From Paramesorhizobium salinisoli (GTDB lineage: Bacteria; Pseudomonadota; Alphaproteobacteria; Rhizobiales; Rhizobiaceae), in the NCBI RefSeq assembly GCF_003335045.1, contig NZ_QOZG01000005.1, forward strand, positions 186,001 to 250,000: a DNA stretch of 64,000 bases, read 5' to 3'. The notes under the pieces were generated by a model, which saw only the letters and a program-made list of their open reading frames with translations, was not told the DNA's origin and did not search any database. Positions 9,035 to 18,112 of the stretch are shown piece by piece. The position numbers and the translations under genes were made by a program. Positions within the stretch are counted from its first letter, which is position 1, and every line of letters begins with the position of its first letter.

Positions 9035-9185
9035 TTCATATCCTCCGTGATAGCTTCCCGGGCAACCTGTTCCCTCGGTCGACTTTCGTGACAGCCTCAG
9101 CCTATCCTGTTACAGAGTTGCGCATCGGGTCATATGCGGCCAATTGTCCGGGTTGTTACGACATCCGCTCCCTCAGTATTTTACC

Positions 9186-9201
9186 TTGACGTAAACGTCA
9201 A
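9186..9201. promoter_or_regulatory. TTGACGT-AA-ACGTCAA operator-like dyad
   Basis: Two perfect 7-bp inverted arms are separated by AA in the divergent region between ETF-QO (minus) and uracil-DNA glycosylase (plus). It resembles sites described for MerR-family LiuR regulators of branched-chain amino acid and acyl-CoA catabolism, a regulon known to include ETF genes. The regulator assignment is inference. Confidence 0.4.
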
Positions 9202-9293
9202 TATTGAGGCGATTTTCGGTTCTATTCTGACCTCTCCTCGCCTCGCCTGCGCCTGCCCCTTGCAATAGCCGGCGCAATTTGCCACCTCACAGC

Positions 9294-10175
9294 ATGGAGA
9301 TGTCATTCGCCATGGGAAAGCAGCAGGAACCGATGGATGTGGAAGGGCTGCTCCGCTTTTATGCGGAGGCGGGCGTGGACAGTGCCCTGTCCGACGATCC
9401 GGTCGATCGCTTTGCCGAAGCGGCGAAACCGAAGGCGGCGGCGCGGCCATCCGCCGACACGGCTCAGCCGCCTGCATCGCCATCACCCTCCCCTGCCCCG
9501 CCTGCAGCGTCCCGGCCCGCGCCGCCCACTCCTGTCGCCGCCACGTCACGCTCCGTCGTGCCCGACGAGGCGCAGGTGGCGATTGCGCGTGAAGCCGCCG
9601 GGACAGCTGCCACCCTCGATGAACTGCGCGAGCGGCTGGCCGCCTTCGACGGCTGCAATCTGAAATTCACCGCCAAGAATATGTGCTTTTCCGATGGCGA
9701 TCCCTTGTCCGACATCATGTTCATCGGGGAAGCGCCGGGGCGGGACGAGGACATCGAGGGGCTCCCCTTCGTCGGGCGTTCGGGCCAGCTTCTGAACCGG
9801 ATGCTCGCCGCCATCGGGCTGGAGCGGCAAAACGTCTATATCGCCAATACCATTCCCTGGCGCCCTCCCGGCAACCGGACGCCGACGCCGCTCGAAACGG
9901 AACTCTGCCGCCCGTTCATCGAGCGCCAGATCGAGCTTGCCGATCCGAAAGTGCTGGTGGCGCTCGGCGGCCCCGCTGCCAAGGCGCTGACCGGCGCGCA
10001 GGAAGGCATTCTGCGGCTGCGCGGCAATTGGAAAGCGCACTCGACGCCGTCGGGCAAGGTCATCCCGGTGATGCCGACGCTGCACCCGGCCTATCTGCTT
10101 CGGAGCCCGGCGCAAAAGCGCTTCGCCTGGCGCGATTTTCTCGCAGTCAAGATGAAGCTGCGGGAACTCGGGTAA
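9294..10175 (+). CDS. Uracil-DNA glycosylase, family 4-like
   Basis: The enzyme should excise uracil from deaminated DNA. The core (about residue 125 onward) shows FIGEAPGRDEDIEGLPFVGRSG, PWRPPGNRTPTP and the HPAYLLRSP motif of family 4. The N-terminal region of about 100 residues is a low-complexity Ala/Pro-rich extension. Two of the four iron-sulfur cysteines of classical family 4 appear replaced: the first Cys of CxxC is Phe (FDGC) and the Cys of KCRPPGN is Trp (PWRPPGN). Start is uncertain among ATGs at 9294, 9300 and 9312. A perfect 17-bp hairpin follows the gene. Confidence 0.88.
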   Translation: MEMSFAMGKQQEPMDVEGLLRFYAEAGVDSALSDDPVDRFAEAAKPKAAARPSADTAQPPASPSPSPAPPAASRPAPPTPVAATSRSVVPDEAQVAIAREAAGTAATLDELRERLAAFDGCNLKFTAKNMCFSDGDPLSDIMFIGEAPGRDEDIEGLPFVGRSGQLLNRMLAAIGLERQNVYIANTIPWRPPGNRTPTPLETELCRPFIERQIELADPKVLVALGGPAAKALTGAQEGILRLRGNWKAHSTPSGKVIPVMPTLHPAYLLRSPAQKRFAWRDFLAVKMKLRELG

Positions 10176-10210
10176 GCCGACCAGTTCTGCCCCGTTAATG
10201 CGATGGAGAG

Positions 10211-10257
10211 GTTGAGGCATGGATCCCGCTGACAAGCACTGGGATCCATGCCTCAAC
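10211..10257. terminator. Perfect 17-bp stem-loop after the glycosylase gene
   Basis: GTTGAGGCATGGATCCC (10211-10227) is exactly complementary to 10241-10257, with a 13-base loop. No T run follows on either strand, so it could be a factor-assisted terminator, a processing site or a small palindromic repeat. Confidence 0.5.
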
Positions 10258-10410
10258 GATGCCACTGCCGCTATCTCTCGTTCCCGACATTCATTCGTCA
10301 CAGGCGATGGCTAACCACATGTCGGAATTGAACTACCGCCCGCGTCGCAATTTCTCGCGCAGCCGGCGATTTCTTCCTCTATTCTCAATTTTTAATATTC
10401 GAGGGCTTCC

Positions 10411-11661
10411 ATGGCTGGCCATCTCCTGTCGATCGCCGCGCTGCTGTTCAGCACGTTTCTGATGCTGGTGGCCGGCGGGCTTGCCGGTATTCTCCTGCCG
10501 TTGCGCGCCGGGCTCGAAGGATGGACGCCGACGACCATCGGCTGGATCGGCACCACCTATGCGCTGGCCTTCACCGCGGGCTGCCTCGTCGTTCCCCGGC
10601 TGGTGCTGCGGGTTGGCCATGTCCGGGTGTTCTCAGTGCTTTTGACATTGCTCAGCATGTCGCTGCTGCTGCATTCGCTGGTGACGCAGCCCGTTGCCTG
10701 GATGATGTTCCGGGCGATCGCCGGCTTTTCGCTCGCCGGCGGCTACATGATCGTCGAGAGCTGGCTGCATGAGCGCGTCACCAACGAGACGCGCGGCATG
10801 GTGTTTTCGATCTATATGATTGTCTCGATGGTCGGGCTGCTTGTCGGGCAATATATCCTGCCCTTCGGCAATCCAGCGACGCAGACGCTGTTCATCATAT
10901 GCGCGCTCATCTATGCCAGCGCGCTCATCCCGACCGCTCTTTCCAACGCCCAGTCGCCCAAGCCGCTGACGCAGGTTTCGCTCGATCTCAAGGGGCTTTA
11001 CCGCCGTTCGCCGGCGGCCGTCGTCGGTTCGCTGATCGCCGGAATCATCGCAGGTTCATGGAATTTCCTTGCCGCCGTCTATGGCGAGGAGATCGGGCTT
11101 TCGACGCTCGGCATCGCGACGATGCTCGCCTCCGCCATGATCGGCGGCGCGATCTTCCAGTACCCGCTTGGCCGCGCCTCGGATTTCGTCGACCGGCGCT
11201 ATGTGATGGTCCTGGCGGGGGTCATCGGCCTCGTGCTGTCCTCGGCGATGGTCTTCATCAATCCTGGAACGGGATGGCCGGTCTATCTCATGATGTTCCT
11301 GTTTGGATCGGTGCTCTATCCGATCTACAGCCTCAATACCGCCCATGCGAATGATTCCGCCGATCCGAGCGAATTCGTGGAGGTATCGAGCGGCCTCCTG
11401 ATCGTCTACGGCATCGGCAGCATGACAGGGCCACAGGTCGCGGGACGGCTGATGGATTCCTTCGGGCCATCGGGGTTTTTCGTCACCATGGCGATCTGCT
11501 TCACCGCCTATGGCGCGCACGCCTTCTGGCGCATCCAGCGGCGCAGCCTCTCCATTGCGGCCGACCAGAAGACGGAATTCCAGTTTCACAGTCCGGAAAA
11601 ACAGCAGACGCCGGAAACGCTGCAGTTCAACCCGCGTAGTGATGCGACCGCTCAGGATTAA
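10411..11661 (+). CDS. MFS transporter, YcaD-like
   Basis: The 416-residue protein has about 12 hydrophobic segments with MFS features: a first-half loop near residue 70-80 (VPRLVLRVGHVR) and the second-half loop PLGRASDFVDRR. FRAIAGFSLAGGYMIVESWLHE is characteristic of the YcaD-type MFS group. It should be an inner-membrane secondary transporter; the substrate is unknown. GAGG precedes the ATG. The gene converges on a DMT transporter with only four bases between stop codons. Confidence 0.9.
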   Translation: MAGHLLSIAALLFSTFLMLVAGGLAGILLPLRAGLEGWTPTTIGWIGTTYALAFTAGCLVVPRLVLRVGHVRVFSVLLTLLSMSLLLHSLVTQPVAWMMFRAIAGFSLAGGYMIVESWLHERVTNETRGMVFSIYMIVSMVGLLVGQYILPFGNPATQTLFIICALIYASALIPTALSNAQSPKPLTQVSLDLKGLYRRSPAAVVGSLIAGIIAGSWNFLAAVYGEEIGLSTLGIATMLASAMIGGAIFQYPLGRASDFVDRRYVMVLAGVIGLVLSSAMVFINPGTGWPVYLMMFLFGSVLYPIYSLNTAHANDSADPSEFVEVSSGLLIVYGIGSMTGPQVAGRLMDSFGPSGFFVTMAICFTAYGAHAFWRIQRRSLSIAADQKTEFQFHSPEKQQTPETLQFNPRSDATAQD

Positions 11662-11665
11662 AGCG

Positions 11666-12628
11666 TCAATCCCTCAGCGCCAACGCCCGGCGGTTGCGTT
11701 CGGCGACGGCAAGCTGATGCTCGCGATAGATGATGAAAATTCCGGCGCCGATGACGATTGTGCTGCCGATGATCATCTGCAAGGTCGGAACTTCGCCGAA
11801 GATGAGATAGCCGATGGCGAGGCCGAGCAGCATCGAGGTATATTCGAATGGGGCGATGGTCGACATTTCGGCATAGCGGTAGCATTGGGTCAGGAAGATC
11901 TGCGCGATGCCGCCGGCGAACCCGGCCGCGATTAGCATAAAGGCCTGCATCGGGGTCGGCATCACCCAGCCGAAAGGCAAGGTCAAAAGCCCTATGATGC
12001 TCGAGGTGAGCGAGAAATAGATGACGATGGTGGGCGTGCGCTCGGTCTGGACGAGACGGCGCACGAGAAGCATGGCGATGGCGCTCATGCCGGCGCCGGC
12101 CAGCGCCGCGCCAGCGCCCAGCGCCTCATCGATACCAAGCTGGCCGCTGGAGAAGATGCTCAGCCGCGGCCAAAGGATCACCACGACGCCGACGAGGCCG
12201 ATCACCACAGCGCTCCACCGATAGACACGCACCGTCTCGTGCAGCAAGATTGCGCTGAACACCACGACGAAGAGCGGCGAGGCATAGTTGAGCGCGATGG
12301 CTTCGGGAAGCGGAAGCTTGGTCAGCGCGTAAAAGGTGAACCCCATGGAGCAAACGCCGACCAGCCCGCGCCAGACATGGCTCAGCCGCTCTTTGGTGTG
12401 GAACACGCCCTGGAGCTGATGCGTGAAGGCGAGGTAGACCAGAACGGGGAAAATCGCGAAGAACGACCGGAAAAAGACGAGCTGGCCGACAGGTATGCCC
12501 TCCGATGCCTTGAGGAGGCTGGACATGCCCACGAAAACGCAGACCGATGCGACCTTGAAACCGATGCCCGTCATGACCTTGGGTTCGGCACTGATCTCAG
12601 CAGGCTCCGGACGCGAGGGAGCGTTCAA
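11666..12628 (-). CDS. DMT superfamily (EamA) transporter
   Basis: Ten hydrophobic segments in two EamA halves are visible over 320 residues, for example GLVGVCSMGFTFYALTKLPLPEA, typical of a DMT metabolite exporter. No good ATG lies before the first helix. The TTG at 12628 has GAGGA nine bases upstream and gives a short hydrophilic N-terminus before MTGIGFKV, so I chose it; the internal ATG at MTGIGFKV is the alternative. The ORF extends much further upstream, but that part looks non-coding. The gene is divergent from pepN. Confidence 0.88.
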   Translation of the reverse strand: MNAPSRPEPAEISAEPKVMTGIGFKVASVCVFVGMSSLLKASEGIPVGQLVFFRSFFAIFPVLVYLAFTHQLQGVFHTKERLSHVWRGLVGVCSMGFTFYALTKLPLPEAIALNYASPLFVVVFSAILLHETVRVYRWSAVVIGLVGVVVILWPRLSIFSSGQLGIDEALGAGAALAGAGMSAIAMLLVRRLVQTERTPTIVIYFSLTSSIIGLLTLPFGWVMPTPMQAFMLIAAGFAGGIAQIFLTQCYRYAEMSTIAPFEYTSMLLGLAIGYLIFGEVPTLQMIIGSTIVIGAGIFIIYREHQLAVAERNRRALALRD

Positions 12629-12861
12629 GGCGATAGTCCTCGGGAATGAATTACGGCGGCCGCTCCTCCCCCAGGTCTTCCCCTCGGGTGCGACCACCTT
12701 TCCATATGCCTCATTCCGCCGGAATGCCAGTGCAATAAATGGGATTTTCATCCTGCATTGCGCGTCGGAAACTGGCCAGGAAAGTAGCCGGTGTTGTGCC
12801 CTCCGGTAAAGAACGATAGGAAAATGGGAGCACTGCCGCTCATTGAGGAACCAGTCGACAC

Positions 12862-15507
12862 ATGCGCACGGATACCGGCCAGCTTTTCCGCCTCGAAGAT
12901 TATCGTCCGACGGATTATTTGATCCCGCAGACCTCGCTGGCCTTCGATCTCCATCCGGAAAAAACGATCGTGCGTGCCGTCCTGTCGATCGAGCGTCGCG
13001 AAGGCACTGATGCTTCGCAGCCGCTGGTGCTCGACGGCGACGACCTGAAGCTGGTCGCATTGTCGGTCAATGGTGTTGCCCTTGGCGACAATGGCTATCA
13101 GGCAACGCCGGAAAGGCTGGAAATCACTCAACTGCCCGAGGAGAAGCGTTTCACCGTCGAGATCGTCACCGAGATCAATCCGATGACCAACCGACAGTTG
13201 ATGGGGCTTTATCGTTCCAGCGGCGTCTATTGCACGCAATGCGAGGCGGAAGGGTTTCGCCGCATCACTTATTTCCTCGACCGCCCGGATGTCCTTTCGG
13301 TCTATACGGTGCGCATCGAGGCTTCGAAGGCCGAAGCGCCGGTTCTGCTTTCCAACGGCAATCCGGTAGAGACAGGCGACTTGCCGGGCGGCAGGCATTT
13401 CGCCGTCTGGGACGATCCGCATCCCAAGCCGTCCTATCTCTTTGCGCTGGTTGCCGGCTCGCTCGGGCATATTGCCGACAGCTTCACCACACGCTCAGGC
13501 CGCAAGGTCGATCTCGCCATTTATGTCGAACACGGCAAGGAGCCCCGTGCGCTCTATGCCATGGACGCGCTGAAGCGCTCGATGAAATGGGACGAGGATG
13601 TCTTCGGGCGCGAGTATGATCTTGACGTGTTCAATGTCGTTGCCGTCTCGGACTTCAACATGGGCGCGATGGAGAACAAGGGGCTCAACGTCTTCAACGA
13701 CAAATATGTGCTGGCCGATGCCGAGACGGCGACGGACGCGGATTACGCCGGTATCGAGGCGGTCATCGCGCATGAATATTTCCACAACTGGACGGGAAAC
13801 AGAATCACCTGCCGCGACTGGTTCCAGCTCTGCCTGAAGGAAGGGCTGACCGTTTTCCGCGACCATGAATTTTCAGCGGACCAGCGCTCCCGCGCGGTCA
13901 AGCGGATCGCCGAGGTAAAGACGCTCAAGGCGCACCAGTTCCCCGAGGATGCGGGGCCGCTTGCCCATCCCGTGCGCCCGCGCCAATATCGGGAGATCAA
14001 CAATTTCTATACGGCGACTGTCTATGAGAAGGGTTCCGAGGTCGTTCGGATGATCCGCACCATTCTCGGGCCTGATCTTTTCCGAAAAGGCATGGATCTC
14101 TATTTCGAGCGTCATGACGGGGACGCGGCGACCATCGAGGATTTCGTCAGGGTGTTCGAGGAAGCGTCAGGACGCGATCTCAGCCAGTTCGCGCTCTGGT
14201 ACGAGCAGGCCGGCACGCCGAACCTCTCGGTCAGCTATGATTACGACGCGGCGGAAAAGACGTTCACCATCGAGCTCGAGCAATCGATGAAGGCGACGCC
14301 AGGCCAGAGCCGCAAGAAGCCGATGCATATTCCCGTCAAATTCGGCCTCATCGGCTCCGACGGCAAGGAGATCGCGCCTGAAACGACGGCGGGGGCGGAA
14401 GTGATCGCCGATGTCATCCATCTGCGCCAACGCAAGGAGACGGTGCGCTTCACCGGCATCACGGAACGCCCCGTTCCCTCGCTCCTGCGCGGGTTCTCCG
14501 CGCCGGTGACGCTTGCAAGCGAACTGCCCCGTGACGATCTGATGTTCCTGGCGCTCAACGACAGCGACCCGGTCGGGCGCTGGCAGGCGTTGACCAAGCT
14601 TCTCACGGGCACGCTCATCGCAGGGGTCAAACGGGTGCGCGGCGGCAAGATGCCTGTTATCGACAGCGATATAGTGGATCTCGTAGGCCGGATCACGGCC
14701 GACGAGACGCTCGACGCAGCGTTTCGCGCGCTCTGCCTGACGCTTCCCGGCGAAAGCGATATCGCCCGCGAGATCGGCAACAATATCGATCCGGACGCGG
14801 TTCTGGCGAGCCGCGATGCGCTGATCAAGGCCATCGCCGAGACCCATGCGGGGTTGTTCGCCGCGCTTTATGACACGCTGGTCAACACGGGAGAATTTTC
14901 TCCGGATGCAGCAAGCGCGGGACGCCGGGCATTGCGTAACAGCCTTCTCGATTATCTCAGTGTCGCGGAGGCAAGCCCTTCACGCGCGGCGGCGCAATAT
15001 CGCGCCGCGGACAACATGACGGACCGGGCGGCGGCGCTCGGCGTGCTCGTCCACCGTTTCGGCGACAGCGAAAGTGCGGCCGAGGCGCTGGCGGCTTTCG
15101 AAAAGCGCTTCGGCGGCGATCCGCTGGTGATGGACAAATGGTTCATTGTGCAGGCAACGCGCCCGGGGCCTAAGTCTCTCGACACTGTGCAAGCGCTCAT
15201 GCAGCACAGGCTGTTCTCGCTCGACAATCCGAACCGCGCCCGCGCGCTCATCGGCGCTTTCGCCACCGCCAACCAGACCGGCTTCAATCGGGCGGACGGC
15301 GCGGCCTATCGCTTCTTCGCCGATGCGATCCTGAAGATCGACGGGGAAAACCCGCAGCTTGCGGCGCGGCTCCTCACGGCGCTGCGGTCGTGGCGCTCGC
15401 TGGAGGCGGGGCGCCGGGAACATGCGCGTGCGGCTCTTGCCCAGATCGCAGCCACGGAGAAGCTTTCGACTGATGTGAAAGATATCGTGGAGCGGACTTT
15501 GGGGTAG
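12862..15507 (+). CDS. pepN: Aminopeptidase N (M1 metallopeptidase)
   Basis: PepN removes N-terminal residues from peptides in the cytosol. At 881 residues it has the size of the proteobacterial M1 enzyme. The substrate-recognition motif GAMEN is at residues 268-272. The zinc motif HEYFHNW starts at residue 304, with the third ligand in LKEGLTVFRDHEF. The N-terminal beta domain and the helical C-terminal DUF3458-type domain are both present. The gene is adjacent to the PleC-like kinase and glnE, an arrangement I recall in related rhizobia. Confidence 0.96.
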   Translation: MRTDTGQLFRLEDYRPTDYLIPQTSLAFDLHPEKTIVRAVLSIERREGTDASQPLVLDGDDLKLVALSVNGVALGDNGYQATPERLEITQLPEEKRFTVEIVTEINPMTNRQLMGLYRSSGVYCTQCEAEGFRRITYFLDRPDVLSVYTVRIEASKAEAPVLLSNGNPVETGDLPGGRHFAVWDDPHPKPSYLFALVAGSLGHIADSFTTRSGRKVDLAIYVEHGKEPRALYAMDALKRSMKWDEDVFGREYDLDVFNVVAVSDFNMGAMENKGLNVFNDKYVLADAETATDADYAGIEAVIAHEYFHNWTGNRITCRDWFQLCLKEGLTVFRDHEFSADQRSRAVKRIAEVKTLKAHQFPEDAGPLAHPVRPRQYREINNFYTATVYEKGSEVVRMIRTILGPDLFRKGMDLYFERHDGDAATIEDFVRVFEEASGRDLSQFALWYEQAGTPNLSVSYDYDAAEKTFTIELEQSMKATPGQSRKKPMHIPVKFGLIGSDGKEIAPETTAGAEVIADVIHLRQRKETVRFTGITERPVPSLLRGFSAPVTLASELPRDDLMFLALNDSDPVGRWQALTKLLTGTLIAGVKRVRGGKMPVIDSDIVDLVGRITADETLDAAFRALCLTLPGESDIAREIGNNIDPDAVLASRDALIKAIAETHAGLFAALYDTLVNTGEFSPDAASAGRRALRNSLLDYLSVAEASPSRAAAQYRAADNMTDRAAALGVLVHRFGDSESAAEALAAFEKRFGGDPLVMDKWFIVQATRPGPKSLDTVQALMQHRLFSLDNPNRARALIGAFATANQTGFNRADGAAYRFFADAILKIDGENPQLAARLLTALRSWRSLEAGRREHARAALAQIAATEKLSTDVKDIVERTLG

Positions 15508-15763
15508 ACGTTCTGCAACGCCGGGGCTGTGTATAATCAAGCCGGAAGGCGAGGTCGGCGCAGCCTTTGAACCTGAAACTCTCGTAAACTTTCGCGGCGC
15601 GCCCTGAAAAAGACGAATTGCGGCGAATCACTTTCCATTTTGATTAAAATTTAATGAAAAGACTGGACAGGCCGAATCAGTTTTGATTCATTGGCCATGG
15701 TTCGGATGTGTGTCGTCCCGAATCGCTTTCACCGGAAAGAGTACATTCAAGAGGGGCCACGGG

Positions 15764-18100
15764 ATGGCAAATGCGGACGCGTATGACGCGCCGACGGCGA
15801 GGTATTACGCCTCCAAGAAGAGGAGGTCGAAGGCCGGGGTTTCCGGTCATGCCGGTCTGCTCGCCGGCCCCGCTTATCAAAAGCTCCTGACGCTCGAGCC
15901 GTGGTTGCGCCGCTCGATCCCGACACTCATCATCCTTTTTCTGATCATCCTCGCCGTCGCCCGCGTGCTGTCGCTGATGGCGTGGCGGGACGATATCGAA
16001 CGCAACACCCGTTCGGCGCTGGCGCTTTCCACCAGCCATATTTCGGCGATGATCGACCGCATGGCCAATGCGCGCGACGATGCGGAGAATGCCGGCGGCC
16101 TCACGCCGATGGAACTACAGAACCTCATCATGGATTTTCGGTCCAGGGGACTGATTTCCCCTGCTATCGAGATCCTCGTGGCCGACGGCAATTCCATCGT
16201 GATCACCTCATCCGGCATGGACGCGCTGCGCGGCAAGAACATCGAAAGCGTCATCGGGGACGGCCAACCGCTGTTCCTTTTCGGCGAGCGGGCGGGCGTC
16301 ATGCAGATCAAGCTCAACGGTGAGCTTGCGCTGGCCTCGCTCAATCGCACGGCCAAGGGCAATCTCGCCGTCTTCGCGGCCGAGCCGGTCGCGACGGTTT
16401 ACGCGGAATGGCGCCGGATCCTCTCGCTCAACGTTACGCTTTTTGCCGGCACGGCAGGCGTGATGATGGCTATCCTCTACGCCTATTTCAGTCAGGCGGC
16501 GCGGGCCAGGGACGCCGACCAGATTTCCGACCAGATCCAGCGGCGCATCAACATGGCGCTCGCCAGGGGGCGTTGCGGCCTGTGGGACTGGGACATGGCG
16601 CGCGGGCGCATGTACTGGTCGCGCTCCATGTACGAGATGCTGGGTTATGAGGCGCATGACGCCATCCTTTCCTTTGGCGACGTAGCAGCGATCATCAACC
16701 CCGAGGACGGCGACCTCTACGCTATCGCCACGCAGGCGGTGGCCGGCGATATAAGGCAACTCGACAAGGTATTCCGGATGCGCCACGCCGAGGGTTACTG
16801 GGTGTGGATGCGGGTGCGCGCCGAAATAGCCGAAGAGGGCGATCTGCATCTGGTGGGCATCGCCTTCGATGTCAGCGAGCAGCACCGGTTCGCTCAAGCG
16901 ACGGCCGAAGCCGACATGCGCATCCGCGAAGCCATCGAGAATATCTCGGAAGCCTTCGTGCTGTGGGACGCCAACAATCGGCTCGTCATGTCCAACAGCA
17001 AGTTCAACGAATATGCCGGGCTCCCCGCCGCCGCGCTTGTGCCGGGCGTAACCCGGAACGAAATCCAGCCGCTGATCCGGCCGGTTTCGTTCGAAAGGCG
17101 GATGGCCAATGAAAACGATCGCAGCGGCGCGCAGACCTTCGAGCGCCAGCTTGCGGACGGGCGCTGGCTGCAGGTCAATGAGCGCCGCACGCAGGATGGC
17201 GGTCTCGTTTCCGTCGGCACCGACATCACCCAGCTCAAGCTGCACCAGGAGCGGCTGGTCGACAGCGAGCGCCGCCTGATGGCGACCATCCATGACCTCA
17301 GCCTTGCCCGCAAGGCGGAAAAGGACCGGGTGCGCGAGCTCTCCGAGCTCGCCAGCAAATATGCCGTGGAGAAGGAACGTGCCGAGGGCGCCAACCGGGC
17401 GAAATCCGAGTTCCTCGCCAACATGTCGCATGAGCTGCGCACGCCGCTCAACGCCATCATCGGTTTTTCCGAGATGATGCAACAGGCCACATTCGGGCCG
17501 CTCGGTTCGGACCGTTATGACGAATATGTGCGCGATATCCACACCAGCGGCGCCTATCTCCTCAACGTCATCAACGACATTCTCGACATGTCGAAGATCG
17601 AGGCGGGACATTTCTCGCTCGATCGCGAAGAAATCGACCTCTGTCCGCTGATCCGGGAAACCGTGCGGGTGATATCGCTGCAGGCGCTGGAGAAGAAGAT
17701 CGAGGTTCAGACCAAGATCGCCGAGACGATGACGCTGAATGCCGACCGCCGGGCGATCAAGCAGGTGGTGATCAATCTGCTTTCCAACGCGGTGAAATTC
17801 ACCTCCCAAGGTGGCCGCATCTCGGTGCGGGCACGCAAGACATCCGGCGCGCTGATCCTGACCATCGAGGACACCGGCTGCGGCATCCCGAAGGCAGCGC
17901 TCAAAAAGCTTGGCCAGCCCTTTGAGCAGGTCGAGAACCAGTTCACCAAATCCCATGCCGGCTCCGGCCTGGGACTGGCGATTTCGCGCTCCCTGGTATC
18001 GTTGCACGGCGGCGCGTTGAAAATCCGCTCCGCCGAAGGGGTTGGCACGATCGTTTCAGTCAGAATCCCGGTCAATGCGGTCGAAGCGAAAGCCGCGTGA
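15764..18100 (+). CDS. Membrane sensor histidine kinase with two PAS domains, PleC-like
   Basis: The start is the ATG at 15764 after GAGGGG; the longer ORF upstream lacks support. The 778-residue product has transmembrane segments near residues 46-73 and 218-246 that bracket a periplasmic domain. Two PAS domains follow (about 265-375 and 385-495), then a HisKA domain with phospho-His at residue 556 ([15 protein letters not shown]) and an HATPase_c domain (N box [20 protein letters not shown]). The DHp pattern ATFGPLG...[25 protein letters not shown] is that of the DivK-interacting PleC/PdhS group. Size, topology and the pepN-glnE neighbourhood support a PleC orthologue, but other PdhS kinases share these features. 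Confidence 0.85.
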   Translation: MANADAYDAPTARYYASKKRRSKAGVSGHAGLLAGPAYQKLLTLEPWLRRSIPTLIILFLIILAVARVLSLMAWRDDIERNTRSALALSTSHISAMIDRMANARDDAENAGGLTPMELQNLIMDFRSRGLISPAIEILVADGNSIVITSSGMDALRGKNIESVIGDGQPLFLFGERAGVMQIKLNGELALASLNRTAKGNLAVFAAEPVATVYAEWRRILSLNVTLFAGTAGVMMAILYAYFSQAARARDADQISDQIQRRINMALARGRCGLWDWDMARGRMYWSRSMYEMLGYEAHDAILSFGDVAAIINPEDGDLYAIATQAVAGDIRQLDKVFRMRHAEGYWVWMRVRAEIAEEGDLHLVGIAFDVSEQHRFAQATAEADMRIREAIENISEAFVLWDANNRLVMSNSKFNEYAGLPAAALVPGVTRNEIQPLIRPVSFERRMANENDRSGAQTFERQLADGRWLQVNERRTQDGGLVSVGTDITQLKLHQERLVDSERRLMATIHDLSLARKAEKDRVRELSELASKYAVEKERAEGANRAKSEFLANMSHELRTPLNAIIGFSEMMQQATFGPLGSDRYDEYVRDIHTSGAYLLNVINDILDMSKIEAGHFSLDREEIDLCPLIRETVRVISLQALEKKIEVQTKIAETMTLNADRRAIKQVVINLLSNAVKFTSQGGRISVRARKTSGALILTIEDTGCGIPKAALKKLGQPFEQVENQFTKSHAGSGLGLAISRSLVSLHGGALKIRSAEGVGTIVSVRIPVNAVEAKAA

Positions 18101-18112
18101 TTTCAGCGTCGT

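Noticed and set aside
7607-9091. Long antisense ORF (494 codons) opposite ETF-QO
   Set aside because: It is a shadow of GC-rich codon use in ETF-QO: no ribosome site, no recognisable domain, and heavy His/Arg/Asp composition.
16208-18007. Antisense ORF (599 codons) opposite the PleC-like kinase
   Set aside because: Composition is typical of a reverse-strand shadow and no domain can be seen; the sense gene is certain.
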